Below, in pieces: positions 8,316 to 16,744 of a DNA stretch of 18,792 nucleotides. The translations under genes and the position numbers were made by a program. Numbering within the stretch: position 1 is the first letter of the stretch; each line of letters begins with the position of its first letter. The stretch is from Zygnema cylindricum (lineage: Eukaryota; Streptophyta; Zygnematophyceae; Zygnematales; Zygnemataceae), in the NCBI GenBank assembly GCA_037447655.1, contig JBBHKE010000008.1, positions 99,796 to 118,587 of the forward strand, given 5' to 3'. The notes under the pieces were generated by a model. The model was not told the origin of the DNA and ran no database searches. It saw nothing but the letters and a program-made list of their open reading frames with translations.

Positions 8316-8320
8316 GGTGA
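8316..8320. repeat. Target site duplication, right copy (GGTGA)
   Basis: Exact repeat of 3558-3562, directly after the LTR end ...AACA. The host integrase reading resumes at 8321. Confidence 0.96.
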
Positions 8321-8531
8321 TAAGTTCTGCCTTACAATGGCAAACTTATCATTGTCAGGTGCCCTTTCGAAGAAATTGGCACCGAAATTCACGCGCCCAT
8401 TCACCGTTCTTTCGCGAGTGGTAAGGGTGGCATATAAGTTGGAAATACCGAACAATTGGCATATCCACAATGTGTTCCATGTTTCCCTTCTCAATCCATT
8501 TCACGACCCCGATTCAATATTTCCTGGTTGA
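8321..8531 (+). pseudogene. Integrase C-terminal GPY/F module, right of the nested insertion
   Basis: The phase matches the part ending at 3562. The frame shows NLSLSGALSKKLAPKF, then a PFTVLSRVVRVAYKLEIP block and NVFHVSLLNPFHDPD. This is the GPY/F module, a DNA- or multimer-contacting part of Ty3/gypsy integrases. The signature Gly-Pro-Phe reads Arg-Pro-Phe (TRPF). A TGA at 8529-8531 interrupts the frame, and the chromodomain follows in the same phase. Without the nested element this would join the fragment to the left without loss of bases. Confidence 0.93.
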
Positions 8532-8879
8532 CGACAGAATACTCCTTTACCGCCCGTTAAAGGAACTGTAGATGAGTATAAAGTGGAAGAGATCCTTCAC
8601 TCGCGTCGCTCTCGAGATTCCCCCTCCAGCTAATATTTGGTGCGTTGGAAGGGCTACGGAGTTGAGGACGACTCTTGGGTGGACGAAGAGGATCTGCATT
8701 CACCTGAGTTGTTTCGCCGGTTTGAACAGAGTGCGGACACTTGGCTTCACCGTAGGGGCAGTCACAGGGGTCCCGGTAAAGGAGTGAATCCCAACATCGC
8801 AACCATCGCAATAATATTGGGGACGCGGCGACGAAACGCATCGGCGATGTTACCGCACCGCGGCGCTTTAGCTGCGTAG
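8532..8879 (+). pseudogene. Integrase chromodomain and C-terminal tail
   Basis: In phase with the GPY/F module. It contains VDEYKVEEILHSR, a TAA stop at 8631-8633, then YLVRWKGYGVEDDSWVDEED and a LFRRFEQ helix. The pattern (V-E-x-I-L, R-W-K-G-Y, S-W-x-x-x-x-x-L) is that of chromoviral chromodomains, which steer integration toward marked chromatin. The stop falls where the second beta strand starts. The tail after the chromodomain is rich in Arg and Gly and ends at a TAG (8877-8879). Whether the natural stop is here or was upstream cannot be told. Confidence 0.92.
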
Positions 8880-9221
8880 CCACCGCAGCGCAACACGGTC
8901 ACGGTGCCGTCATAGGAGCCCAGCGCCACTGCTGCGCTGATAGGAAAGCGCAACGGCGCAATTATGTTCCACCACATTGGTGACAACAAACCCTCAATTT
9001 CGCCGCAGCAGCGCAGTTTTACAAATGTTGGACGATGCGATACCCTCGCACGCTGCGACGCTTCGCAGAGCCCAAACGTGAAACCCTCGACCCTTTCTGA
9101 TAAAGTAGCCATCCGCCCTCGCGAACGACCAAGTATAGGCAGTTTGGAGAGTGTTTCACTCTACACCGCCAGCTTACCATCGCTTCTGGAAATACCTGAA
9201 TTGTCATACACGACAGTATCT
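8880..9221 (+). other. Linker between chromodomain and the extra 3' ORF
   Basis: No convincing gene. The first 100 bases are crowded with CAGCGC and GCGCAAC words, resembling the AGCAGCG-rich part of the 3' LTR. ATTGGTGACAACAAACC near 8979 superficially resembles a primer binding site, but no LTR end precedes it. An open frame extends upstream of the ATG at 9222 to 8964, without family resemblance. Confidence 0.45.
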
Positions 9222-10503
9222 ATGGCGTCGTCGTCCTCTCCACCACCAAAAAGGAGAAGATTGGTACTGGTTGGGCAAGGGGATATGCCCCGTCGTGATA
9301 GATTGTTAGTGGCAGCGGAGGCCATGGTAGAGGCAGACCGGAGAAGAGAGGTAGAAGAGGAGTCGGAACCAAAAGAAAACGCCAGTAGCGAGGCCGGGCC
9401 CGTAGAGACCAGTGGAGGGGAGGGTCAGAGAATTCACAGAACCCTGAGTATAACCCACTACGGGAGTGAGATCAAGAAGATGAGGAGGATCGTGAGCTCT
9501 CGGAGGCGGAGGAGCCGGAGCGAGAACCAACACCTCTGCCAATCGAGAAGCGCGCCTCGGGTCTGGAGGTGACGAGGGACCCCAACAAATGAGAGTATCG
9601 CAGACGAGCAGTCCTTTGAAAGCGCGGAAAAGAAAGCCGAAGCACAATACCCCAATGGAAAAAATGTGTTTCTCCTTCGGGGAAGTCAAAGGGAGACGGC
9701 AGAGGAGAGTGAAAAGGGAGAGGAAATTCCCGATTACCTCTTTCCACTTCTTGTCGACACACGGCATCTGGATCTCACCTTCAGCTTCGCAAAACGCTTT
9801 TATTGGGATCCAAAGGAGTGGCCTGAGGAGTGGCGTACGGGAAAGCTTGGGGATCCTATCCTTATCCCCGCCAACGTATCGTCACACCCGGCCTGAAATT
9901 TTATGAGGACAAAGGACATCGGGAACAACCACAAGGGTTATGTGTAGCTAAACCCCCATGCCTTGTTGTTTATGGAAGTAGTTGAGGATAACTACCGGTA
10001 CAAGGTCTATGATCCCGAGTTACTTTGCCATTATCACCCGTGGGATGTCCGCCTCCATGACATAATCTCTCGGGTAGAGGTTACACCTGAGGTACGGGCA
10101 CTCAAGTTGGCTCGGAAGAACGCTCTACAGCGGGCCCCGAGCTGCCAGGAAACATGTGTTCTTCAAGCTAAGGAAGGTACCTAGGTGGGAACCGGCAAAA
10201 GTAGAAGCGGAAGAGGTACAGCAACTTGCACAACCTGAAGCACCCCAAATTCCGGCACCCGAGGTGCATGCACCTGTTGCCATTCCGCCGCAACCCGAAG
10301 GACCAGAGGCTGTATTGGAGGAAAGGGAGGACCAAGTTCGGGAGCGAATCACTCGGAGACGATTGGGAGCGGCAAACCATCATATTGCGCTGCTAGAGAC
10401 CCGTCGTGAGCACCTCCAAAACCAACTCGACACCCTACAACAGGAGTTCGAAGAGTACCGTGAAGTGACGTACGGCATACTCCGCCAATTGCAGTTTCCT
10501 TGA
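9222..10503 (+). pseudogene. Extra 3' ORF of the chromovirus (env position), broken, function unknown
   Basis: Begins with MASSSSPPPKRRR (basic, NLS-like), then an acidic, Glu-rich segment that reads best in a second frame (9470-9589). It returns to the first frame for a folded-looking part with IPDYLFPLL, RFYWDPKEWPEEW and YRYKVYDPELLCHYHPWDVRLHD. The third part (10135-10503, another frame) has a Pro-rich linker and a heptad-like coiled coil (HIALLETRREHLQNQLDTLQ). It ends 32 bp before the polypurine tract. In-frame stops at 9894 and 9945 and two or three frameshifts break it. I recognise no family: there is no zinc knuckle, signal peptide or membrane segment, so neither a standard Gag nor an Env. 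Position and strand argue that it belongs to this element. Confidence 0.6.
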
Positions 10504-10535
10504 GTTAGTAATGTTTCATCCGACGCTGAAGCCCT

Positions 10536-10547
10536 AGTGGGAGGCAG
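10536..10547 (+). other. Polypurine tract of the chromovirus
   Basis: AGTGGGAGGCAG, purine-rich, directly before TGTAATAG, the presumed LTR start. Position and composition fit the plus-strand primer site of a plus-oriented element. Confidence 0.65.
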
Positions 10548-10854
10548 TGTAATAGGGTTACAGAGTTGGGTACTTAGTAGCTAGCAACCAGGCTGCTATA
10601 GTTGCGGTGTCAGAGCAGCGAAGATGCGTTTCCAGACCAGCGCAACATAGCAGCGTAGCAACTTAGCGGCGTAGAAATTGAGTAGCGTAGCAGCATATCA
10701 GCGCGGTATAGCAGCGCAGCATAGAAGTATAGCAACGGCGCGGAATGTAGATGGAACGGTAGAATTCTATAAGTATATTCTGGATCTATCTCGACTGATC
10801 GTGACAGTCCACGTGTACAATTGTAGAGTACTAGGCTGACTACCAGCTAGTTAG

Positions 10855-10863
10855 TTTAAATAG
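10855..10863 (+). promoter_or_regulatory. TATA-like element of the chromovirus LTR
   Basis: TTTAAATAG, about 80 bp before AATAAA. Spacing and order fit a U3 promoter followed by a short R region. Confidence 0.45.
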
Positions 10864-10942
10864 TGTAGTAGGCCTAGTCAGCAAGACACTCTTTGAGTAG
10901 ACCTTCAGAGCAAGCATTGAATCTTGTAACTTTCTCTTGAGT

Positions 10943-10948
10943 AATAAA
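10943..10948 (+). terminator. Poly(A) signal of the chromovirus LTR
   Basis: AATAAA within GAGTAATAAAGC. It lies about 45 bp before the probable LTR end, a usual place for the signal that ends the element RNA. Confidence 0.5.
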
Positions 10949-10992
10949 GCGCAACCTTGTCTGTCATCGTTGTGTACTCCTGCTGTTGCTAC

Positions 10993-11705
10993 GGGGAGAT
11001 CCTTGGAGCTTTCCGCTGTGCATTATGATGTATTGTGGTGCATACACTTGTCCTTTTTACAGATATCGTGCGTCGAAGATTTTCCTGCATCTTTTGGTGG
11101 CCTCACATCCACCTTTGCGAAAAGCACAAGGCCTATGCGACGTGTAACCACTTGTTTGCGCGATCATCGTGGGTTTTTTTTCATTTTTAAGCGCGGTGCA
11201 ATGGTATTTGTTCAAGTGCTTAAAGTTTACCTCTTTTTGAACACGTGTTCACCCTCAGTGGATATTGGAAGGAGCGTGTGAAAATACATTCGGTGGACCT
11301 GTATTCGGCGTGGCAAGGGGCACATGGTCTGTATGACGTCTAAGCTTGTGATCGCGTGTAAGTTGTGGATATTCTTTCTATTTTCCACGTGTACCAATGG
11401 TAAACGACCAGTGTGAAGCAAGTCTCCTCGCGAGGAGACGAGCCACACAGTCAATGATTTGCGTGATTTTTTCGCGGATCTAGAAAAGCGAAATAGTCAG
11501 TATTTACGTATTTAATATTGGAGCATCTTAACAAGTGTCTAGGAAACACGTTTCCTTTGAAAAAAAAATGGTACGAATTTGTACGAAAATGTACTACATT
11601 TAGTAAATAGCCTCTCTTCTCCTCTAATGGAAGACGACCCTAATTTCTCTTTCCTCTCTCGACACGTCACGAAATTGAGTCAAATATGGTCAAATTTTAT
11701 CTTTT
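10993..11705. other. Noncoding flank with two perfect palindromes
   Basis: No gene is supported. Palindromes: TGAACACGTGTTCA at 11238-11251 (centred on a CACGTG G-box) and GTCTCCTCGCGAGGAGAC at 11422-11439, the latter inside a 38-bp imperfect palindrome with GTGTG/CACAC outer arms. GTAC-rich and T-rich sequence follows. Confidence 0.6.
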
Positions 11706-11835
11706 TTAGGCTATGTACCCATGTGTCAAACTATTGTTTTTTTTTTGTCGTTTTCCTCCAAAATTGAGCCTACAACAAAAATAATTTACATTGTACAAAA
11801 AGTGTGTAAAAATTTTAGTACTTTGGAAAAGTTAT
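11706..11835 (+). mobile_element. Diverged fragment of the TTA-flanked PIF-like element family
   Basis: TTA (11706-11708) followed by GGCTATGTACCCATGTGTC resembles the start of the element at 13370 (GGGTACGTCCCCATGTGTT, also after TTA). Further matching words are TGTCGTTTTC, GTACAAAAA and TTTAGTACTTT, in the same order. Similarity fades after about 125 bp and no matching right end is visible, so it is a truncated, old relative. Confidence 0.55.
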
Positions 11836-12321
11836 TATTGCAAAAAATGCGATGGTAAAACTATATGCATATATAAAGGGTAAAATTGAAAAAAACATTT
11901 AAAGACCACAAGAGTCATAAGAAAGCAAGGTACGAAAAAAAAATGAAACAAAACATAACGTTATTAATAAGAGCAAAAAACCAATGCAGAAACAGCGCAG
12001 CTAGACCGCCTACAAAAAATACAAACAAGACGAGTGTACCGACAAGTAAGTTAAATTCCATAACCACAGAGATCATGGACGTTGACCGGGTATCTTATTG
12101 GAAGTTGTGAAAAACTTCACCCATCATGAACTAGTGATTTACGGCGAAGGAGAGTTACAACTTGAGGAGAAGAACTCCGTGAGTCGAACGCAAGAAAAAT
12201 CTCTAAATTTGTTTCCTTAAACAGGGAGTTATGGTTATTCAAAGACAACACATTTTTACAGATAGGCCGTTGGGAGAGAGGGCTTCAAAAAAAATCTTAA
12301 AAGGCTAATTCATATACTAAC
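11836..12321. other. Noncoding stretch, no recognised feature
   Basis: AT-rich. A 74-codon open frame (11886-12110) is Lys/Asn-rich, which is what A-rich DNA yields by chance. I see no repeat arms or RNA gene. Confidence 0.5.
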
Positions 12322-12985
12322 CTACTCACAAATCCTATCTACTACACCCGCAAATCGGGGGACTGCAACTTACTGTACAAAAATTTACTAGACACCACAG
12401 AGCTTCTATGGCGGATGTACAGTAGTTGTACGACTCCACCAAGGAGGTGGTACCATCCATGTCCGACACCATGGTTTTGATTTCCTCCTTCTCTAGCGTC
12501 TAATGAGGTGTTGCCACGTGTCATTTTGTGGCTCCTTGAGCGTAAGCCTTAATAATAACCATTTCAATATTTCGGCGCTCACGCAAGACGTTCTATCAAA
12601 TTGTATCTTCTTTTGGGGCCCGTCCGATTATGCGACGCGCCAAATACTTTATTCATTTTTGCTTCATGTGCGTTAGTTTCATTTCATTCCGTTAAATGGT
12701 GTAATTTGTGCGTTATCAGTTTGTTAACGTATCAAACCCTATAAACATAATGGCTTTTTTATGACTTATCGGATAAGGTGGACAACTACTTTGTACTCTG
12801 TAGGTCCTATGTTCAAATCGAAGTTGGTGGCGCATTTTGGCGTGATTCATTCTATCACTCTCTCTTTTAGCTATGGCTATGATGGACAACCATGCCTTCC
12901 TTCTGCGGCTTCTTCTCTTTGTCCACCCTAAGAACTAAAAGCAGGAGAGGAATTCCTCTTTCTTATTTCCAACACCATGTGCCAT
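12322..12985 (+). repeat. Conserved noncoding cassette with tRNA-like segment, copy 2
   Basis: Shares ordered blocks with 5909-6550: CCTACTCAC, GATGTAC and TTGTACGAC, CCATGGTT, TTCCTCC, GCCACGTG, CCGTCCGAT, a tRNA-like segment, CAACCATG, a CT-rich run and TTTCCAACACC. Divergence is high, so the two are old paralogs. No LTRs like those of the nested element flank it; it may be the remnant of a related element. Confidence 0.6.
12762..12825 (+). other. tRNA-like segment (degenerate), copy 2
   Basis: Box A-like GACTTATCGGATAAGG (12763-12778) and box B-like GTTCAAATC (12811-12819). The intervening part folds as GGAC AA CTAC, a 10-nt loop, then GTAG GTCC, like an anticodon arm with extra pairs. 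The T stem CTATG / CGAAG has one mismatch. Same place in the cassette as copy 1. Not a functional tRNA by eye. Confidence 0.5.
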
Positions 12986-13366
12986 GTGCCTCCTCCCATG
13001 CTGGATTCAAGTCAACCGTATATATCCTCGCATGCTCCGTCTGACATCCACCGACCTTCAAAGTTTGCCTCGACCTTGAAAGTTTGCCATTCCGCTTCGA
13101 AATTTTGATTTCCATTTTCAAAATCAAAAACTGGCCACAAACTTTCCGTACATATCATTAACTACCTCCGGTGGTACAAATTTCGTTACGACTTTCCGTT
13201 TGTATATTTTTTAAAGATTTTCAGAATTTGCACTCTAACCTTTGTGGCGCCAATCATAATTGAGGAAGGTTATTTACTAGCCCGACAAAATGGAGTGAAA
13301 TCCCATAAAACACTGTCATTAGTCGTGTCCGTACATTTAATGTGACCGCCTAATGGAAAAGAGGCC
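12986..13366. other. Noncoding stretch with short imperfect ~20-bp repeats
   Basis: Around 13050-13110 a motif of the type CGACCTTSAAAGTTTGCC recurs about every 20 bp (three to four degraded units). A hairpin (TTTTGATTT / AAATCAAAA) lies near 13103-13128. Otherwise nothing recognised. Confidence 0.5.
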
Positions 13367-13606
13367 TTAGGGTACGTCCCCATGTGTTAAAGTATTGAAA
13401 TTAATCTGTCGTTTTCACCCAAAACGTAGTTCCGTACGAGAAAAACTTTAGTCGTACAAAAAAATTTTTTTTTTAAAAGTACAACAAAAGTCAAGTCGAT
13501 ACTTTGATTTTACTTCATGTTTGTCGTCATCTTAACAAATTTTGGCGTTTTCCTTTTTTCGACCCCGGAGCAAGAGGATCCAGCTAGTCAAAAAACTTTA
13601 TCAAAT

Positions 13607-13624
13607 ATCACCTCGCGAGGTGAT
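13607..13624. repeat. 18-bp perfect palindrome in element A
   Basis: ATCACCTCGCGAGGTGAT. The counterpart in element B (about 15640-15658) is degraded. Its core CCTCGCGAGG is shared with the palindrome at 11422-11439. Confidence 0.9.
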
Positions 13625-14277
13625 TTTAGGGAAAGTTTCTCCCAGACAACGAATGCAAAACGACCCACGCACACGACACACGAGTGGATATTTTTTAGGA
13701 CGAGGGAGATTTTTCTCCCTGCCCGTCACTCGCGTGTATGGAAAAGATGAGGATGTACGAAAAAAAATATGTAGGGGTCGCGAACCTCCACATTCATTCA
13801 TGGGTCCTCGATATAATTTTGCGTCGTCGTCGTCTCTCCCCTCTCCCTCTCACACGATCACTTTTATCTCACGCTTTTTAGAATAAGGCACGACAAAATT
13901 GGTGTGAAATAAAAGATATTTGAAAAAATATATATTTTGACTACCTTTATGTGTTTTTTTTTAGGAAGTAGAGCGAGAAAAGTAGAGAAAACGAAACCGG
14001 GTATCCATGACCGAAAGTTCTTGAATCTCTGATGTTGACGTTGTCACAAGTGAGTGTGATGTCACAATGTTACAAAACCCTAAACATATGCAATGTCACA
14101 AAAATACAAAAATCTAGCGGTCTACAACTGTCGCTGTTTTTGTTTGCATCACCAATTTCATAGTCGTCGTCAACAGTCACAAAGTTGTACCTACGTCTAC
14201 AACCGTCACATTTCAAAGTTTCGATTTTTTTTTCGCACATAGGCACGCTTTTCAAAGTAGTACGGAACACTTCACTA

Positions 14278-14894
14278 CATCGCAAATTGTAATTAGAGTA
14301 AAATACACTAATTCGGTCGCTCGACATTTCGGCTCTATCACATCAAATAGAGTAATCGATTATATTTTTTTCATTATTCTAATTTAGGTAAGGTTTAATT
14401 ATCGTAAAAAATTATAATATAGGTTATTTTTAAATAGTGTTGAGTACGGACGACGTTTAACCGTGCAAAATTGTAATTTTATAATTAAAATGGTACAAAT
14501 AATGATTTAATAGGATCGCGCTCGCACGTGAAATCGCATTATAAAAAACAATCAGTCACATCGAAAAAAGCAGTTCGCAAAACTCTCGTCCGTCGACAGC
14601 ATCGTCGTCAGTGTGAACATTAACTGACATTCAGTGCGACAAATGGTAGTAGCGTCATAATGACGTCAATACTATACGGACTGACAGATTTTGTACGTTT
14701 ACGTAGTTTATCGTTCAGAATTATTGGGCACATAATTATCGCGCACATAATTATTGCCGACATAACTCAATATAGAGTACTTAAATAAACTAGAGTAAAC
14801 TTCATAGTTGAAAAAGCTCTATCACATAAATTAGCGTCCATTACTCTATTTGTTTTTTCTGTTTTTTGCACTACTCTAATTACGATTCGTGGTG
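14278..14894 (+). mobile_element. TA-flanked MITE, copy 1, inside element A
   Basis: The 617-bp insertion is defined by comparison with element B, which lacks it: TTCAC-TA on the left and TA-CAATCCAAAATAC on the right join to the uninterrupted B sequence. TIRs of about 21 bp (left CATCGCAAATTGTAATTA, right CACCACGAATCGTAATTA in reverse complement). The TA duplication suggests the Tc1/mariner superfamily. The interior aligns with the reverse complement of 18088-18590, for example the CTCTATCAC...AATAGAGTA and TTTAAATAGTGT blocks. No coding. Confidence 0.8.
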
Positions 14895-14943
14895 TACAAT
14901 CCAAAATACCTTTTCAAAGTATTGCTACCATGGGGACGTACCC

Positions 14944-14946
14944 TTA
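14944..14946. repeat. TTA shared by elements A and B
   Basis: Single TTA between ...GTACCC and GGGTAT..., at the centre of the A/B palindrome. It serves as target duplication for both elements. Confidence 0.85.
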
Positions 14947-15893
14947 GGGTATGTCCCCATGTAATCGGTACTTTGATAAAGTATTTTGGACTGTAGTGAG
15001 GATTCTCCGTACTACTTTGAAGAGCGTCCCTATGTGCGAAAGTGAAATCGGAACTTTGACATGTGACGGTTGTAGACGTAGGTACATCTTGTGACGATTG
15101 AAGGCGACAACGAAACTTCCGACGATTAGTGAGGCCCACAAAAACAGCGACAGTTGTATACGTCTAGATTTTTGTGAAATTGTAGACGTTTAGGGCTTGG
15201 TGACGTTGTGACGTCACGCTCACTCGTGACAGCGTCGACGTCACGGATTCAAGAACTTTCCACCATGGTTTCCCAATTTCGTTTTTTTTAATTTTCTCAT
15301 TTGAATTGCCATTTAATTTTTTTTTTTTTTTTTTTTAAATAACATTTTTAAAAGATCTTTCATTTTATATCAATACTGTCGTGTCTCGTTCTAAAAAGTG
15401 TGAGATGACAGCGATAGTGTGAGAGGGAGAGGGGAGAGGCGACGACGGCGCAAAAATTTGAAAAAGACCCATGAATGGAAGTGGAGGTCCGAGACCCCTG
15501 CAATTTTTTTTCCGTACATGCGAGTGACGGGCACGGAGAAAAATAGCGAGGACTCTCCTTCGCCCTAAAATTTTCCCACTCGTGTGGCGCGCGCGTGGGT
15601 CGTTTTTCATTCGCTGTTTGGGCGGTACTTTAACTAAAATCACCTCCTCGAGTTGATTTTAAATGAAGTTTTTTTTTGGGCTGGATTCTCTTGCCCGGGG
15701 GTCGAAATGGGGAAAACGCCAAAATGCGTTCGCATGAAGACAAACACGCCGTACATCCAAAGTATGAATTCACGTTCACTGTACTTTGGTAAAAACGATT
15801 TTCTCGTACGGCTAAAGTTTTTGTCAAAGTTCCCTGAATTTTAGGGCAAAAAGACAGAGAAAAGTATGTACTTTAAAACATGGGGACACCCCC
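14947..15893 (-). mobile_element. PIF/Harbinger-type non-autonomous element B
   Basis: 947 bp, flanked by TTA at 14944-14946 and 15894-15896. TIRs GGGTATGTCCCCATG (left) and GGGGGTGTCCCCATG (right, reverse complement). Read on the minus strand it is collinear with element A. It contains a run of 20 T (15317-15336). No transposase. Open frames here (up to 92 codons) have counterparts in A that are not conserved as protein. Confidence 0.82.
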
Positions 15894-15896
15894 TTA

Positions 15897-16071
15897 GTCA
15901 ATGCCGCGTCAGCCGACACGAAATTCTACATATTTGCCGTATCTACGTGCTACAGTAGTCCACCGACATAAAAAATGATGTCGCGACAGATTCGGTCAAG
16001 TGAATCTTGATTTGAAACAAGGGACAAATCCGCCGCGTCATATTGGTCCCGTAGAATCCTTCCTGTCTTAA
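15897..16071. other. Short noncoding spacer before the minisatellite
   Basis: No gene or repeat recognised. It may be the original target DNA for element B. Confidence 0.4.
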
Positions 16072-16258
16072 TAATAGCACTCGTTTTGAAATAATCGCAC
16101 TCGTTTTGAAAAAATCGCACTCGTTTTGAAATAATCGCACTCGTTTTGAAATAATCGCACTGTTTTGAAATAACCGCACTCGCTTTGATATAATCGCACT
16201 TGTTTTGAAATAATCGCACTCGGTTTCAAATAATCACACTCGTTTTGAAATATCCGAC
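16072..16258. repeat. 20-bp minisatellite, about nine units
   Basis: Consensus TCGTTTTGAAATAATCGCAC. Units start at 16081, 16101, 16121, 16141, 16161 (19 bp), 16180, 16200, 16220 and 16240 (19 bp, degraded), with a partial unit before. The first four are nearly identical and later ones diverge, so the left end is the more recently amplified. Because 20 is not a multiple of three, all minus frames are open and give spurious repetitive peptides. Confidence 0.95.
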
Positions 16259-16559
16259 AACCTTCCCATTGTTTTCCGTACACGGCCATTTTGCAAAATG
16301 TGGAGTTCGATCAACGCGTATTATGGAAATTGCCGTACACAACCATGAATCGTAATTAGGGTTAAAAAAAAACTCGTCCCTCGAAACATCTTTTCTCTGT
16401 ACACACATGTCAGACTATGGATTTGACGGTTGCGATTGAAAGGTGAAATTCTCAACTTACGAATGACGGTTTTACATTGGAAATTGGACAAATATGTTCG
16501 GAGAAATATGTTTTCAGTGGCGAAATAATTATTAACGTAAGAGGTGCAAAAGTCAAAAT
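16259..16559. other. Noncoding stretch right of the minisatellite
   Basis: No gene. Contains CGTACAC words and TTAGGGTT-like sequence (about 16357), nothing definable. Confidence 0.45.
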
Positions 16560-16742
16560 TTTACATAACCGAAACCGACCGTTTTTTTTTTCAAAATCTG
16601 AGTAACCGACGCCCAACCGGGTTATGTCACGCTCCAAAATTGTTAACCGTTAAACCGACCGCCATTTACGAAAAAAAAAGTTAACCGAAACTCAAATTCT
16701 CGCGACTAACCGTACCCGCCCGTAACCAAAAAAGTACAAAAT
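16560..16742. repeat. AACCG-rich subterminal-like sequence, left part
   Basis: Many AACCGA, AACCG and CCGACCG words in the same orientation (for example 16566-16580, 16600-16625, 16643-16665, 16682-16690). A similar set occurs in 17185-17340, partly inverted (GGTAACGGTTTCGGTTAA). Such clustered words are typical of subterminal regions of hAT-type plant elements, but I cannot define ends. Confidence 0.4.
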
Positions 16743-16744
16743 TA

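Larger units (their letters stand above)
1..10992 (+). mobile_element. Ty3/gypsy chromovirus, 3' part, decayed, with a nested insertion
   Basis: One LTR retrotransposon can be followed from the window edge to its 3' LTR: protease, RT, RNase H, integrase, GPY/F module, chromodomain, an extra 3' ORF, polypurine tract and LTR, all on the plus strand. The order RT-RNase H-integrase is that of Ty3/gypsy, and the chromodomain after integrase places it among chromoviruses. The element is interrupted from 3563 to 8320 by a second retrotransposon plus one copy of the target duplication. Multiple stops and frame breaks make it non-functional. The 5' LTR, primer binding site and most of gag are not in the window. 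Confidence 0.95.
10548..10992 (+). repeat. 3' LTR of the chromovirus (right edge approximate)
   Basis: Starts TGTAATAGGGTTACAG after the polypurine tract. It holds a block of degenerate TAGCAGCG words (about 10600-10740), a TATA-like TTTAAATAG (10855-10863) and a poly(A) signal AATAAA (10943-10948), in U3-R order. The end near GTTGCTAC (10985-10992) is a guess, since the other LTR is outside the window; the expected terminal CA seems mutated. Confidence 0.65.
13370..14943 (+). mobile_element. PIF/Harbinger-type non-autonomous element A
   Basis: Flanked by TTA on both sides (13367-13369, 14944-14946). The terminal inverted repeats are identical over GGGTACGTCCCCATG. A three-base TTA duplication with G-rich ends is the PIF/Harbinger pattern. 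No transposase or long ORF. Inside it is a perfect 18-bp palindrome (13607-13624), a telomere-like AAACCCTAAA (about 14077) and a secondary TA-flanked MITE (14278-14894). Without that MITE it is about 955 bp and aligns throughout with element B in reverse. Confidence 0.82.

Noticed and set aside
8975-9000. Primer binding site of a second LTR element (ATTGGTGACAACAAACC)
   Set aside because: No LTR end precedes it, and the upstream sequence is the chromodomain tail of the same element; the match to a tRNA end is only superficial.
10937-11281. 114-codon open frame
   Set aside because: Starts inside the R/U5 part of the chromovirus LTR and runs into flank; no resemblance to a protein.
11886-12110. 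74-codon Lys/Asn-rich frame
   Set aside because: Expected by chance in A-rich DNA; no start context, partner or homology pattern.
13542-13886. 114-codon frame in element A and its counterpart at 15365-15643
   Set aside because: The two share short peptide words only because A and B are copies; frames are not conserved and contain no transposase motif.
16072-16258. CRISPR-like array
   Set aside because: Units are directly contiguous without spacers, and the context is a eukaryotic repeat landscape.
15943-16289. Overlapping minus frames with a repeated RLFQNECDYFKTS-type peptide
   Set aside because: A by-product of a 20-bp minisatellite, whose period shifts through all three frames.
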